From Bdellovibrio bacteriovorus (GTDB lineage Bacteria > Bdellovibrionota > Bdellovibrionia > Bdellovibrionales > Bdellovibrionaceae), in the NCBI RefSeq assembly GCF_002208115.1, contig NZ_CP020946.1, positions 1,798,001-1,862,000 of the forward strand: a DNA stretch of 64,000 nucleotides. Direction: 5' to 3'. The notes under the pieces are model-generated. The model had not been told where the DNA came from and made no database searches. It saw only the letters and a list, made by a program, of their open reading frames with translations. The translations under genes were made by a program, and so were the position numbers. Below are positions 43,874 to 52,560 of this stretch, piece by piece; positions within the stretch are counted from its first letter, which is position 1, and each line of letters starts with the position of its first letter.

Positions 43874-44649
43874 GTCTTGAGGTTCTTAAAGTCCCACAAA
43901 TCCTGATCCATCAGTTGACTTGGCTTGATATTCGTCATGGAAGTCTGGATGGAGGCATAGATGTTCGGGATCTCTTTTTCGAGGTCTCGAACCAGCTTTT
44001 TGATGCGCTGACGTTTCAATCCGTCCTGGGATCCGCACAGGTTGCACGGGATCACCGGGAAGGCCCATTCGGCCGCCAGTTCTTCGATATCTCTTTCAGA
44101 AGCATAGCACAGTGGGCGGACCAGAATATTGCGTTCGTCGTCAGATTTCAGTTTTGGTGGCATGGCCGCAGTGGTGCCGACATAGAACATGTTCAGCAAG
44201 GCCGTGTGAACGACGTCATCGCGGTGGTGTCCCAGTGCCAGCTTGGTGAAGCCGTTGTTATGGGCAAAATCATAAAGAATCGCACGGCGCAGACGTGAGC
44301 AAAGAGAACAGAACGTTCCGCCCTGAACTTTTTCTTTCACGATGGAATAAGTGTCTTTTTCAACGATATGAAAAGGCACGCCCAGGCTTTCCACCCAAAC
44401 TTTGAATTTGGAAACATCGAAGCCCGGTTGTTTTTGATCCAGGATCGCAGCTTCGATTTGGAATTTGCGCTCAGAGCGTCTTTGGATTTCGGTCAGCAAA
44501 GCCAGCAGGACACTGGAATCTTTGCCGCCGGAAACGCAGACCATGACCTTGTCGCCGTCTTCAATCATGTTGAAGTCGTTCAAGGCCTGCACGATCTGTT
44601 TGCGGATTTTTACCGCCAGGGGAAGTTCAAAATTAACGGCTGATTTCAT
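43870..44649 (-). CDS. ttcA: TtcA-like tRNA 2-thiolation PP-loop ATPase
   Basis: Start ATG at 44649 (MKSAVNFELPL); a longer frame would overlap the MscS gene by 44 bases instead of 17. The 259 residues show the PP-loop motif S40-G-G-K-D-S45 (VMVCVSGGKDSSVLLALL), the central Cys pair FCSLCSRLRR and PCNLCGSQDGLKRQRIKKL at the end. TtcA activates C32 of certain tRNAs as an adenylate and inserts sulfur with a [4Fe-4S] cluster. The motifs fit TtcA rather than the TilS or CTU1-type branch. Its start overlaps the end of the MscS-like gene, so the two are coupled. Confidence 0.93.
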   Translation of the reverse strand: MKSAVNFELPLAVKIRKQIVQALNDFNMIEDGDKVMVCVSGGKDSSVLLALLTEIQRRSERKFQIEAAILDQKQPGFDVSKFKVWVESLGVPFHIVEKDTYSIVKEKVQGGTFCSLCSRLRRAILYDFAHNNGFTKLALGHHRDDVVHTALLNMFYVGTTAAMPPKLKSDDERNILVRPLCYASERDIEELAAEWAFPVIPCNLCGSQDGLKRQRIKKLVRDLEKEIPNIYASIQTSMTNIKPSQLMDQDLWDFKNLKT

Positions 44650-45688
44650 GGCCTTGGGTTGTATCCGATAGCTCAACCACTTGTCGAGCTAATTTGATGC
44701 CCTGAGCCTTCAGAGCCTCAATCCCGCGCACATAAACCTTGTCGCCGATGTTGAACTGGGAACCGTAATTATCAATGAAATAGATGATTTTCAGTTCCAC
44801 CCAATGTTCGTTGGTGTCGCTGACATAGGCCCAAGGTGCCGGAATGCCTCGGATTTCGCCAACTCCGGCGACCGTGCGCTCCAGGATCTGCTTGGCCAGC
44901 TCGATGTTCTGACCGAATGCCAGGCGGAAGATCTGACGGCGAACGATAGGGTTGTCCGGTGGGGAGAAGTTTGAAATCTGAGCATTGGCCATAAAGCGAT
45001 TCGGGAAGGTGATCAGCTCATCAGAAAAGCCCACCAGGGTTGTGGAGCGCCAGGTGATCTCGCGCACTTGACCCGTGGCTTTCTGAATACCGCTCGTGAT
45101 TTCCAGCCAGTCACCGATTTCAAAGTTGCGATCCAGCTGCAAAGAAATTCCGGCAAACAGATTTCCCAAAGTGTCCTGCAGCGCCAGACCCAGAATCACC
45201 GAGGCCGCCGCCGACGTCGCAAGCAGGGGTCCCACCTCCAGGCCAAACACGTGAGTGATGCCCCAGAACATTAAGACGATAGAAAGGATCAAAGAGAAAA
45301 TGTTCACCAGAAGCAGAGGAACACCGTGCTTCATTGATCCCAAGAACAGGTACTGCAGGACGATCAGACGGGATGTTTTCACAAACACCACGTTGCCCCA
45401 AACAAAAGTCAGGAAGGCGACATAAGGAATGAACTTCGCAAAACGCCCGATCTGGGGTTCGGAGGTCTGCATGAAAATAAAGAGCAAAAACAAGAAGGCC
45501 AAAATCACATAATGGCGAAGCAAAGTGCGGAAATGATTGCGGATGCTGCGATGTCTTTCGTCGGAGGCTTCCTTCAGGAAAAACTTGTAGAAGATCCAGG
45601 TGATGGCAATGAGCGCCCCCAAAAGTATGAAAGGCTCAAGTTCAAGGAGTCCATAGAGTGCCTGAATTTTGATAAACTTTTCTGCCAT
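44633..45688 (-). CDS. MscS-family mechanosensitive channel
   Basis: The product has 351 residues. About four membrane helices lie in the first 180 residues. The pore helix and start of the beta domain follow MscS: LLATSAAASVILGLALQDTL then GNLFAGISLQLDRNFEIGDW, with the Ala/Gly packing of TM3. The beta domain and a C-terminal alpha/beta domain follow (WRSTTLVGFSDELITFPN, then YVRGIEALKAQGIKL). Likely releases solutes on hypo-osmotic shock. The gene overlaps ttcA by 17 bases, a mixed operon without a clear functional link. The start is ATG at 45688 with a modest Shine-Dalgarno. Confidence 0.92.
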   Translation of the reverse strand: MAEKFIKIQALYGLLELEPFILLGALIAITWIFYKFFLKEASDERHRSIRNHFRTLLRHYVILAFLFLLFIFMQTSEPQIGRFAKFIPYVAFLTFVWGNVVFVKTSRLIVLQYLFLGSMKHGVPLLLVNIFSLILSIVLMFWGITHVFGLEVGPLLATSAAASVILGLALQDTLGNLFAGISLQLDRNFEIGDWLEITSGIQKATGQVREITWRSTTLVGFSDELITFPNRFMANAQISNFSPPDNPIVRRQIFRLAFGQNIELAKQILERTVAGVGEIRGIPAPWAYVSDTNEHWVELKIIYFIDNYGSQFNIGDKVYVRGIEALKAQGIKLARQVVELSDTTQGHEISR

Positions 45689-45799
45689 GCTGATGTGTCC
45701 CTCTTGAACTCTGATTATAGTGACTAATTTTTAGTCTAGTCGAGTCTAAAATTCATCCCGGGTGTAATCTGTCCAAGTCAGCCTGCCGATAAGTTCCCT

Positions 45800-47371
45800 A
45801 TGAAAACACACGGAATGGTTTTGATCTTAGGGATGATGATGACGGCCTGCGCACCACAGGGGTATGAGGCCATGAACAATATCGCTTCGCAGGTGGGTAA
45901 TGACATTGCCTGCAAAGACAACAAGCTGGAGATGAAGCTCTGGGACGGCCTGAAGGCCTATCTGATTGAGCAAAAAGAGATCCCGGCTTCCGAAACACTA
46001 AAGCAGGCCATGCGCGATCAGGTGCAAAAACTGGCTGCTGAAAATCCAAGCATGACAAGTGAAGATCAGGAGAAGCTGCAAGCCCAGTTGGACAAGCTGG
46101 TTGTATCCTTGCTTGAAGAAGCTCCCAAGGGTGAGCGCGTGGAAACACCAGAACAGCTTTTGATGCTTCTGTCGGCGATCGACGTTGGGGACCGTTCCAC
46201 GGTTTTCAGAAGCTACATGCAGGATAAAGTGCGTGGCAATTTCACGCAGCTTTCAAAAACCGTGGAAAGCTTTGAGTTGAATTGTCCGTCCGGCGACAAC
46301 TCCACAGCGGGCACAGACTCGGGATCTGATTCCGGCAGCACTGATGCGGGTTCAGGATCGGGGGGCAGTAATGTGGTGGAAGAGCCAACACCAGCGCCGA
46401 ATCGTGATTATGAATACCATAAAGCCCAAGCTTTGAGTGCCGGGGAGCCCTTGGCGGTATTCGGTGCCCGTTGGGCCTTTGCAACGTCCTATCAGACCTG
46501 CCAAAGCGTGGCTTTGCCGGACCTGAATGCGCAGACGCCCACGATCTCCGGTATCTCTATCGTGGGGAAACACTCCGACGGTGTCGGCAGCAAGCGAGAG
46601 ATCGCCAGCCTTTCCAAGGTTCAGGCCACGCATCCTTACATCAAGGGTGTGTCAGGATATGGTGAGGGTTGCTTCAGTGTTAAATCCAATCCTTTGATTT
46701 ATGATTACGGCGGGAAGCCTTACGGAACGACAGCGGCCGATTCCCCGATTGATATGTTTAAGAACAACGGTGACGGCACCAAGGTTCTGGGTATTGACTG
46801 CTCTGGTTACGTTTACACCTCCATGGCCACCGCGGGGCTTCGTTTGAAGGCAGGCCGCGCACTGAAAGCTTCAGATTCCTGGGCGTGGGGTTCCAGCTCT
46901 TATGTAGAGCCTCAGAACAACGGGCTGACGTGTTTATCCAAGATCTCTGTGACACCTTCGACGTCCCTGAAAGCCGGTGACATCGTGGCAGTCTATGGTC
47001 ACGTTCTATTGATCGATAAAGCCGGTTCTGATCCATTCGGCATCGCTTCGGCAAAAACCGAAAGCGATTGTTCGAAAATCAAATCCAGCGGTTTTGATTT
47101 CACGGTCGCGCAGAGCTCTCCGAACGTGGGTGGTGTGGGTATCAACTTCTTTGATGCCCGTGTGTACCTGCCGACCAGCGCGAAGATGCAAACGGGTCTT
47201 GAGAAGTACGCTTACTATGCGTGTCTGGCGAAAGTGAACAACAAGACCTACACTCCGAATGTGGGGACATTGTCGGTGATTCGCCACAAGGGCACCGCGG
47301 ACTGTATGGCTCCACGAGTGAAAATGGCCCGTGAGGCTTGTATCTCATCCTGCTCCTCGCTTCGCAGATAG
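45800..47371 (+). CDS. Lipoprotein with NlpC/P60-like cysteine peptidase domain
   Basis: The product has 523 residues. A lipoprotein signal (1-17, ...MMMTAC) gives acylation at Cys17. Residues about 20-155 are helical. Residues 170-195 are a Gly/Ser/Asp linker. The C-terminal domain (about 210-523) shows GIDCSGYVYTSM with the presumed nucleophile Cys334 in a D-C-S-G context and LKAGDIVAVYGHVLLIDKAG with His401, the NlpC/P60 arrangement. Such enzymes cut peptide bonds of peptidoglycan stems. As an outer-membrane or secreted lipoprotein it could trim the cell's own wall or that of prey. No immunity or inhibitor gene is adjacent. The L,D-transpeptidase gene follows within 190 bases. A terminator separates them, so they are separate units. 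Confidence 0.78.
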   Translation: MKTHGMVLILGMMMTACAPQGYEAMNNIASQVGNDIACKDNKLEMKLWDGLKAYLIEQKEIPASETLKQAMRDQVQKLAAENPSMTSEDQEKLQAQLDKLVVSLLEEAPKGERVETPEQLLMLLSAIDVGDRSTVFRSYMQDKVRGNFTQLSKTVESFELNCPSGDNSTAGTDSGSDSGSTDAGSGSGGSNVVEEPTPAPNRDYEYHKAQALSAGEPLAVFGARWAFATSYQTCQSVALPDLNAQTPTISGISIVGKHSDGVGSKREIASLSKVQATHPYIKGVSGYGEGCFSVKSNPLIYDYGGKPYGTTAADSPIDMFKNNGDGTKVLGIDCSGYVYTSMATAGLRLKAGRALKASDSWAWGSSSYVEPQNNGLTCLSKISVTPSTSLKAGDIVAVYGHVLLIDKAGSDPFGIASAKTESDCSKIKSSGFDFTVAQSSPNVGGVGINFFDARVYLPTSAKMQTGLEKYAYYACLAKVNNKTYTPNVGTLSVIRHKGTADCMAPRVKMAREACISSCSSLRR

Positions 47372-47439
47372 TCCCCGGCCGGGGCAGGAACTCTGCAGGC
47401 TGGCGGCGATGAATAACTTTTTGACAGAGTGACAATAGG

Positions 47440-47469
47440 GGTCTCCGTGAAAAACACGGGGACCTTTTT
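47440..47469 (+). terminator. Rho-independent terminator
   Basis: GGTCTCCGTG (47440-47449) and CACGGGGACC (47455-47464) pair over ten positions with one G-U, around a five-A loop, followed by TTTTTATTT. It lies after the NlpC/P60-like gene. Confidence 0.88.
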
Positions 47470-47558
47470 ATTTGCTTTTTACGACGGGAAAACGATTACA
47501 AAAAAATATCTTTTTGGGGTGGATGTGAATGAGGGGCGAGTGTGATATAACTCTCGTC

Positions 47559-48173
47559 ATGAAAAAGACATTGCTTCCCCTCATTGCTCTAAGTCTGTTT
47601 GCTACAAACTCTTTTGCCGCGGGCTCCAAGGCCCTGGATAAGTCTTTCCGCTATTGCCAAGACATTTCCCAGGTCGACAAACTTCTGGATCGCAGCCGTG
47701 AAAGCGTGGATCGTCTTCAGGCGGAAGATCTGACGGTGGAAAGAATTGTGGTTTCCAAAGACCGTAAAGAGCTTTATCTGATTTCTGGCGAGACCCTGTT
47801 GAAAGTATACCCAGTGGCCTTTGGCAGAAACCCTGTTGGTCACAAGCAGTTCGAGGGCGACAACAAGACGCCGGAAGGTTTGTATTCTATCGATTATAAA
47901 AATCCTCAAAGTCAGTACACCAAGGCTTTGCACGTTTCTTATCCGAATAAATCGGATGTGGAGTTTGCAAAATCCCAGGGTAAGTCCGCGGGTGGCGATA
48001 TTATGATCCACGGTCTGCCTTCTGAAGAACGTAAAGGTCAGGCGGTTGGTTTGATCCATCCGATGAACTGGACCCAGGGGTGCGTGGCAGTGACAAATCC
48101 GGAGATCGAAGAGATTTATTCTTTGGTCAAAGAAAAGACTTTGATTGAAATCTGCAAAATGTCCAGCAACTAA
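47559..48173 (+). CDS. L,D-transpeptidase (YkuD family), periplasmic
   Basis: Start ATG at 47559 (MKKTLLPLIALSLFATNSFA signal peptide); an ATG-less upstream extension of ten residues is less likely. The 204 residues include an N-terminal helical part and the YkuD domain with IMIHGLPSEERKG (His151) and MNWTQGCVAVTN (nucleophile Cys175), plus GRNPVGHKQFEGDNKTPEGL. L,D-transpeptidases make 3-3 cross-links or attach proteins and amino acids to peptidoglycan. Bdellovibrio carries many such enzymes, some of which modify the prey wall; which type this is cannot be told. Terminated by a strong hairpin. Confidence 0.93.
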   Translation: MKKTLLPLIALSLFATNSFAAGSKALDKSFRYCQDISQVDKLLDRSRESVDRLQAEDLTVERIVVSKDRKELYLISGETLLKVYPVAFGRNPVGHKQFEGDNKTPEGLYSIDYKNPQSQYTKALHVSYPNKSDVEFAKSQGKSAGGDIMIHGLPSEERKGQAVGLIHPMNWTQGCVAVTNPEIEEIYSLVKEKTLIEICKMSSN

Positions 48174-48201
48174 TAAATTTAAATTCCGGCACGCTTCAAC
48201 G

Positions 48202-48231
48202 AAAAAGCCACCTTATAAGGGTGGCTTTTTT
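48202..48231. terminator. Bidirectional rho-independent terminator
   Basis: GCCACC (48207-48212) and GGTGGC (48220-48225) with flanking A-run and T-run, between the convergent L,D-transpeptidase and 48246-49214 genes. Confidence 0.9.
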
Positions 48232-48245
48232 ATTTCTGCTTCAGC

Positions 48246-49214
48246 TTAGGTGCCTGTCGCGACCGAGCAGGCTTTCTTGTAGTGTTTCAGTAAGGCCGTG
48301 TCGACCAGGCTTCGTTCGTGTTCATCCACAATAAAAACCCCGATGGCGTCGTTGGCGTTTTTCACCCGTGGCAGACCACGCACGATGTCCGGTGCGTAGA
48401 AATCGTCTTCGCGGCCATCAAAGGTCACAATCTGATCCCGCAGGGGCTGGTTGGAGTCGTACACGCGTATTTCAATTCGTCCGTTGCTTTTAACCTCAAA
48501 GGACTTGGCCACGACAACGTGCTGGGCGGTGCGAGTGGGACGCAACAACAGTAAAGTCAGACGGTGGGATTCAAGATTTCTTAAAAGCACATCGCGGGTC
48601 TGGCGGTTCTTGCGTCCGCTGCGGGCGTCGTCGCCGATCACGTACTTCAGGTTCTTTGCGAATTCGTGAAACCGTTCTTTCTGATAGTGTTCAATTTCAT
48701 TCTTCCAGGCACGATACAATGTTTTGCCATTTGAAAATTTCTGGGAAAAACCATACTGCATCTGCGACCACAAGGGCGTGTTGGTGCGCCATTGGGAGTC
48801 CTTCTGACTGAAGACTTTGAATTCACTCAAGGCCGTTTCTTTCAAGCCACTGCCAGATGCATAGGGGCGGCTGCCGCGAACCATGTCCAGTATCTCGGTG
48901 GTCTGCTGGGGTGTGGGATCGCTCCCCTGATTCCAGCGCGACAGATAAAAGAACAGACGCTGCGTGCGCGACAAGGACCAGCACGCGGCCAGATCATAAA
49001 GGCCGGCCGAGAAGGGCCAGTTTACTGACAGATTGTGATAGCTGCTGCCTAAGGACTCGGGCCGGATGCGGCGATAGATTTCCTCTGTCGAAACGCGGTC
49101 GCAAGCCAGATTCTCCACCAGGGAGTCCGAGATTTTTCGGGTCGGAGTGGCAAAGCTTTGGGTTGATAAAAGGGACACCAATAAAATGAGTATTTGTTTT
49201 GCTGTTTTTGACAT
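48246..49214 (-). CDS. Secreted protein with a possible papain-like catalytic triad
   Basis: The product has 322 residues with a signal peptide (1-~22, ...LLSTQSFA). Three motifs come in papain-fold order: an ACWSLS helix start with Cys78 (as in C-W-A-F), QHVVVAKSF with His232 on a strand, and VYDSNQP with Asn255, as in the Y-D-x-N/D-P turn of many C1 or C39-like peptidases. A secreted cysteine peptidase or transglutaminase-like enzyme is therefore plausible, but overall similarity to a named family was not recognised. It converges on the L,D-transpeptidase and diverges from the PilZ-domain gene. Confidence 0.7.
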   Translation of the reverse strand: MSKTAKQILILLVSLLSTQSFATPTRKISDSLVENLACDRVSTEEIYRRIRPESLGSSYHNLSVNWPFSAGLYDLAACWSLSRTQRLFFYLSRWNQGSDPTPQQTTEILDMVRGSRPYASGSGLKETALSEFKVFSQKDSQWRTNTPLWSQMQYGFSQKFSNGKTLYRAWKNEIEHYQKERFHEFAKNLKYVIGDDARSGRKNRQTRDVLLRNLESHRLTLLLLRPTRTAQHVVVAKSFEVKSNGRIEIRVYDSNQPLRDQIVTFDGREDDFYAPDIVRGLPRVKNANDAIGVFIVDEHERSLVDTALLKHYKKACSVATGT

Positions 49215-49287
49215 AACTAAGGTCCAGAGATCGCAAGAAGTGATGCCCCGTCAAGTTGCTTTCGTTTAACATACTGGAGGGGGTTTC

Positions 49288-50022
49288 ATGGGGGAAGAAC
49301 AGTTGAAAAGGCCAACGGGAATGTACCTGATGGCGATTCTTTTTATTCTGGCTCCATTGGGAAATCTTCTGATCAGTTTTGTAAGCTCTGAATTTGTCAA
49401 TTCGCAAAGCGGGTTTCTTTCTTTCGCGCAATCTGTTTCGAATCTTGATTGGATGTGGCTGGGTCTTTTGTTTTTGACCGGGGTTTTGTTGTTGCGCGCG
49501 CATAAGGCCACATGGACTCTGGCGATTGGCTCGTTGATGCTGGTGCTTTTTATCAATCTCTATCGTTGGGGCAATGGCGAGTTTTCAGACAGCGGCCTGT
49601 TCGTTCATGGACAGCTTTTCATGTCCTGCCTGATCACGGCTTTTGTTTTGTTGCTGGCTTTTTACTTCCGTTTTCCTTATCTGGATCGACGCGCGCAGTG
49701 GTTGTTCCCGGCGGCGGCTCGTTATGAGTTCCGCACTCCCGTGAATGTGGTGGCTCAGGATATTTTTGAAGGGGTTACTGAGTCCATTTCCGCCAGCGGG
49801 GCGAGGGTTCGTTTGCAGCGGGATCTTGAGGGGTCCCAAGGATTGCGGTTTGTGGATGTGATCTTCCCCGACATTCGTAATATGAAGGTCAAAAGTCGAG
49901 TCGTGGAGTATCGCGATAACGTGCTTCGCCTGAAGTTTAAAGAACTTACAGAGCGGGACCGGTTATATTTGCAGGAGTGGTTGCGGTCTCAGATTGAGAC
50001 AGGAACAGAAAAGTTAAGTTAA
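49288..50022 (+). CDS. Membrane protein with C-terminal PilZ domain
   Basis: GGAGGGGG lies in front of the ATG. The product has 244 residues. Four membrane helices (about 12-33, 53-70, 75-93, 105-126) are followed by a cytoplasmic domain with R-Y-E-F-R (the RxxxR motif) and TESISASGARVRL, matching the (D/N)xSxxG motif with Ser in the first position. PilZ domains bind cyclic-di-GMP, so this looks like a membrane c-di-GMP receptor, although the first motif residue differs from the strict consensus and binding may be weaker. The 50086 gene follows in the same direction 63 bases later. Confidence 0.82.
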   Translation: MGEEQLKRPTGMYLMAILFILAPLGNLLISFVSSEFVNSQSGFLSFAQSVSNLDWMWLGLLFLTGVLLLRAHKATWTLAIGSLMLVLFINLYRWGNGEFSDSGLFVHGQLFMSCLITAFVLLLAFYFRFPYLDRRAQWLFPAAARYEFRTPVNVVAQDIFEGVTESISASGARVRLQRDLEGSQGLRFVDVIFPDIRNMKVKSRVVEYRDNVLRLKFKELTERDRLYLQEWLRSQIETGTEKLS

Positions 50023-50085
50023 GTCCGGGTTCTTTTTAAGTTTTTTAGAATGTGTACCGAAAAGACTCAAAAGCATGAGGTCGTT

Positions 50086-51912
50086 ATGAGATGGAAGTTG
50101 AAACCGAAGTCATTGATGAAAAGTCTTGCAGCCAGCGCATCTGCATTCACGATGTGTATGGCGCCAGTCGCACAGGGTGCGGCGGCACAGGATCAGAAGA
50201 AGCTGATCAATCAATACCTGAAAGAAACAGGGCTCACGACAAAGAAAATGACCGTCGGTGAATTCTACCGCATGGTTCGCCACGTTTATCCTCACAAACT
50301 GCAAAAGCAGATGGATCAATGGGTGGAGTTGAATCGTCATGAAATGATGCCGGCGGTGGAAGCATCCACTTACAAAGGCGCAGACGGTAAAGAGCAAGTG
50401 CGTTTGACTTTGACTCATGCTGGTCAGACTTCCACTTTGACTTTCACTGGTGATGACGAAAATCCACTGAAGGTCAACGGCGTCAACTTCAAGCGCAAAG
50501 AGCTGATGAATTATAACAACTTCAACGCGATCGCCGGTAAAATGGCGAAGCTGGATCCGGTTGTTGCCAAGTCCCTGAAAACGGGCAAACAAAAGCCTCT
50601 AAGCAAAAACTTCGTTTTGACTTACAAAGAATACACGCGTCTGACTCCGCGTCAGAAAGCAGAGTACTTTGTGCGCATGCGTGCGGCTCTTGAATCCGCT
50701 CAGAAAGTTTATACTAAAATCTATGGTGTTCAGGCGTTGAATGAACTCAATAAACGTCATGAGTGGGCGGCTTCATTCTTCTTTGGGGAAGAGGCTGAAG
50801 CAGCAAGTCTTGTTGGTAAGCCATGTATCGTGGCGGGTTATCTGTCCATTTATGGCGAAAACAATTCCTGCGGCGGTAGCAAGCAGGGGGCGATCGATCT
50901 GAAAAACAAAATGGAAGTCAACAGCGCGACGTGCTTGAACAACGGCGTTTCCTGTAACCCGATGGTTTATGGTTTCAGCGCGAACGGTACCCCTCATTGC
51001 GTATCCCGTTCTGAGATCAAGTACGCAACCCGCGTTTGTAACGGCAAATCCCCTCTGCGCACAGGTGATGTGAAGTCGGAAGGCGAAGATAAAAAACGTA
51101 TCATTGAGTCTTATCTGAAAAAAGTAAAAGGCCAGGATATCAACCTGGTTCTGAACGAAGAAGGTAAGATCTCTCAAGAGCAGTACAATCAGATCTCTGC
51201 TTACCTGGGTGACCTGCAAAACTTCATCAACTCTGCAGTTGCAGAGTGTGGTCAGTTGCCGTTGCAAAAAATTGCACAGCAGCGTGATGACCAGGCGTCA
51301 GCTTGTAACGAGATCAAAACCCGTGCGTTCTCCCTGCAGTCTTTCGTGGTGTCTCCAGAGCCGCCATCTCCTCCAGGTCCGATCGCGGGTGATTGTTCTG
51401 TTGAAAAACCAGGTTCCGTTCCGGGTGAAGGCGGCAAAGGCTGTGTATGTCCTGAGGGAACTAAAGAAAGTGAACCAAGTGAAAGTGAATCCCGTCCAAG
51501 CTGTCTAGTGATCGAAGCTGGTGGCGAGGGTGATCTGCCAGGTGGTAAAACAGAAGTCGGCAAAGACGACAGCTGTGGCTTCTGGTGCCGTAATAAAAAC
51601 TGGATCATTCCAGTCGGTATCGGTTTGCTGGCCCTGGGTGCTTTCTGGTGGTTGTTCAGCAAGAAGTCCAAATCCGACTCCAAGTCTCCAGAGTACGTGC
51701 CACCAGCACCTGCTCCAGAACCAGAGCCGACGGCGACAACAACTGTGACGACACCTCCGGTGGTCGATCCTCCGCCAACGGCTCCTTGCCCGGCTCCGAA
51801 CCAGTTGATCAACAACGTGTGTGTGCCGGTCGTGGTGGTGCCTCCTCCGACTCCGGATTCCGAGGGCGGAACAACTACTGACACCTCCATCCGTGCGGGT
51901 GGGGTTCGCTAG
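50086..51912 (+). CDS. Exported protein with C-terminal membrane segment and Pro-rich tail
   Basis: Start ATG at 50086 with GAGG seven bases before it. The product has 608 residues. A signal peptide (about 1-33, ...MAPVAQGAAA) precedes a domain rich in Lys, Gln and Asn (40-250) and then a Cys-rich domain (about 255-440) with several paired-looking Cys (GKPCIVAGY, NSCGGSKQG, SATCLNNGVSCNP). Near the end come GGKGCVCPEGTKESEP, a transmembrane segment (NWIIPVGIGLLALGAFWWLF), a short basic KKSKSDSK stretch and a long Pro/Val/Thr-rich tail. Family not recognised. The layout suggests an envelope protein anchored near its C terminus. The RDD-domain gene follows 12 bases later, so the two may work together. 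Confidence 0.75.
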   Translation: MRWKLKPKSLMKSLAASASAFTMCMAPVAQGAAAQDQKKLINQYLKETGLTTKKMTVGEFYRMVRHVYPHKLQKQMDQWVELNRHEMMPAVEASTYKGADGKEQVRLTLTHAGQTSTLTFTGDDENPLKVNGVNFKRKELMNYNNFNAIAGKMAKLDPVVAKSLKTGKQKPLSKNFVLTYKEYTRLTPRQKAEYFVRMRAALESAQKVYTKIYGVQALNELNKRHEWAASFFFGEEAEAASLVGKPCIVAGYLSIYGENNSCGGSKQGAIDLKNKMEVNSATCLNNGVSCNPMVYGFSANGTPHCVSRSEIKYATRVCNGKSPLRTGDVKSEGEDKKRIIESYLKKVKGQDINLVLNEEGKISQEQYNQISAYLGDLQNFINSAVAECGQLPLQKIAQQRDDQASACNEIKTRAFSLQSFVVSPEPPSPPGPIAGDCSVEKPGSVPGEGGKGCVCPEGTKESEPSESESRPSCLVIEAGGEGDLPGGKTEVGKDDSCGFWCRNKNWIIPVGIGLLALGAFWWLFSKKSKSDSKSPEYVPPAPAPEPEPTATTTVTTPPVVDPPPTAPCPAPNQLINNVCVPVVVVPPPTPDSEGGTTTDTSIRAGGVR

Positions 51913-51924
51913 GAAACTTAAAAA

Positions 51925-52560
51925 GTGAATATCGACAAGCATCAAGAGAAAAACAATCCACAGCGGGCTCCCCAGAAAAGGGAAGCCCCTGTGCCGTTAA
52001 GGGGCCCAGCCCCGCGTCGTCGGGGTCCGGTGACTCCGGCTCCGTCACGCGTGAACGGCTTGTTCAAGGATCGTCGAGATCTGAATTTTGAGCAGGGAAC
52101 CGGTTTTCATGGCGGGCCATCGGCGCGTCGCAAGGGTTATAAACTTGCGCTGTGGTCGTGGCTGGCGTCTTTCATTGATGCTTTGATTCTGATTGCTGTC
52201 AGTTGCGTGTTCATGCTGATGTTTTCCATGATCGTGAAAACGCCGGTCGGTTCGTTGATGAATCGTATGTTCCACAGCCAGCATCAGCTGACTTTCTTTG
52301 CTGAAGTTTTTGTGATGTTTGCCTGGGTGTACATGATCACGATCCGCAGCCTGATGGGTTCCACCATTGGTGAGTGGGCGTGTGATCTGCGTTTGGGGCA
52401 ACCTCATGAGCGTCTGCAAATCAGTTATATCTTCCGTGTGGCTTTGCGCAGTTCCTTGATTTTAATCACTGGGATTGTGACCTTGCCGTTGCTTTCGCTA
52501 TTGGCCGGGAAAGATCTGGCCGGTGCGCTTTCAGGCTTACGCCTTTTCTCTTTGAAGTAA
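51925..52560 (+). CDS. RDD-family membrane protein
   Basis: GTG start at 51925 after AGGAAAC. The product has 211 residues. The first 60 residues are Pro/Arg-rich and cytoplasmic. The rest matches the RDD domain: ALWSWLASFIDALILIAVSC (an A-S-x-I-D-x-x-I core), then HQLTFFAEVFVMFAWVYMIT and STIGEWACDLRLGQP, with a last hydrophobic segment. RDD proteins are small integral membrane proteins of uncertain transport-related role. It sits 12 bases after the 50086-51912 gene and overlaps the convergent RNA methyltransferase gene by 24 bases. Confidence 0.85.
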   Translation: MNIDKHQEKNNPQRAPQKREAPVPLRGPAPRRRGPVTPAPSRVNGLFKDRRDLNFEQGTGFHGGPSARRKGYKLALWSWLASFIDALILIAVSCVFMLMFSMIVKTPVGSLMNRMFHSQHQLTFFAEVFVMFAWVYMITIRSLMGSTIGEWACDLRLGQPHERLQISYIFRVALRSSLILITGIVTLPLLSLLAGKDLAGALSGLRLFSLK

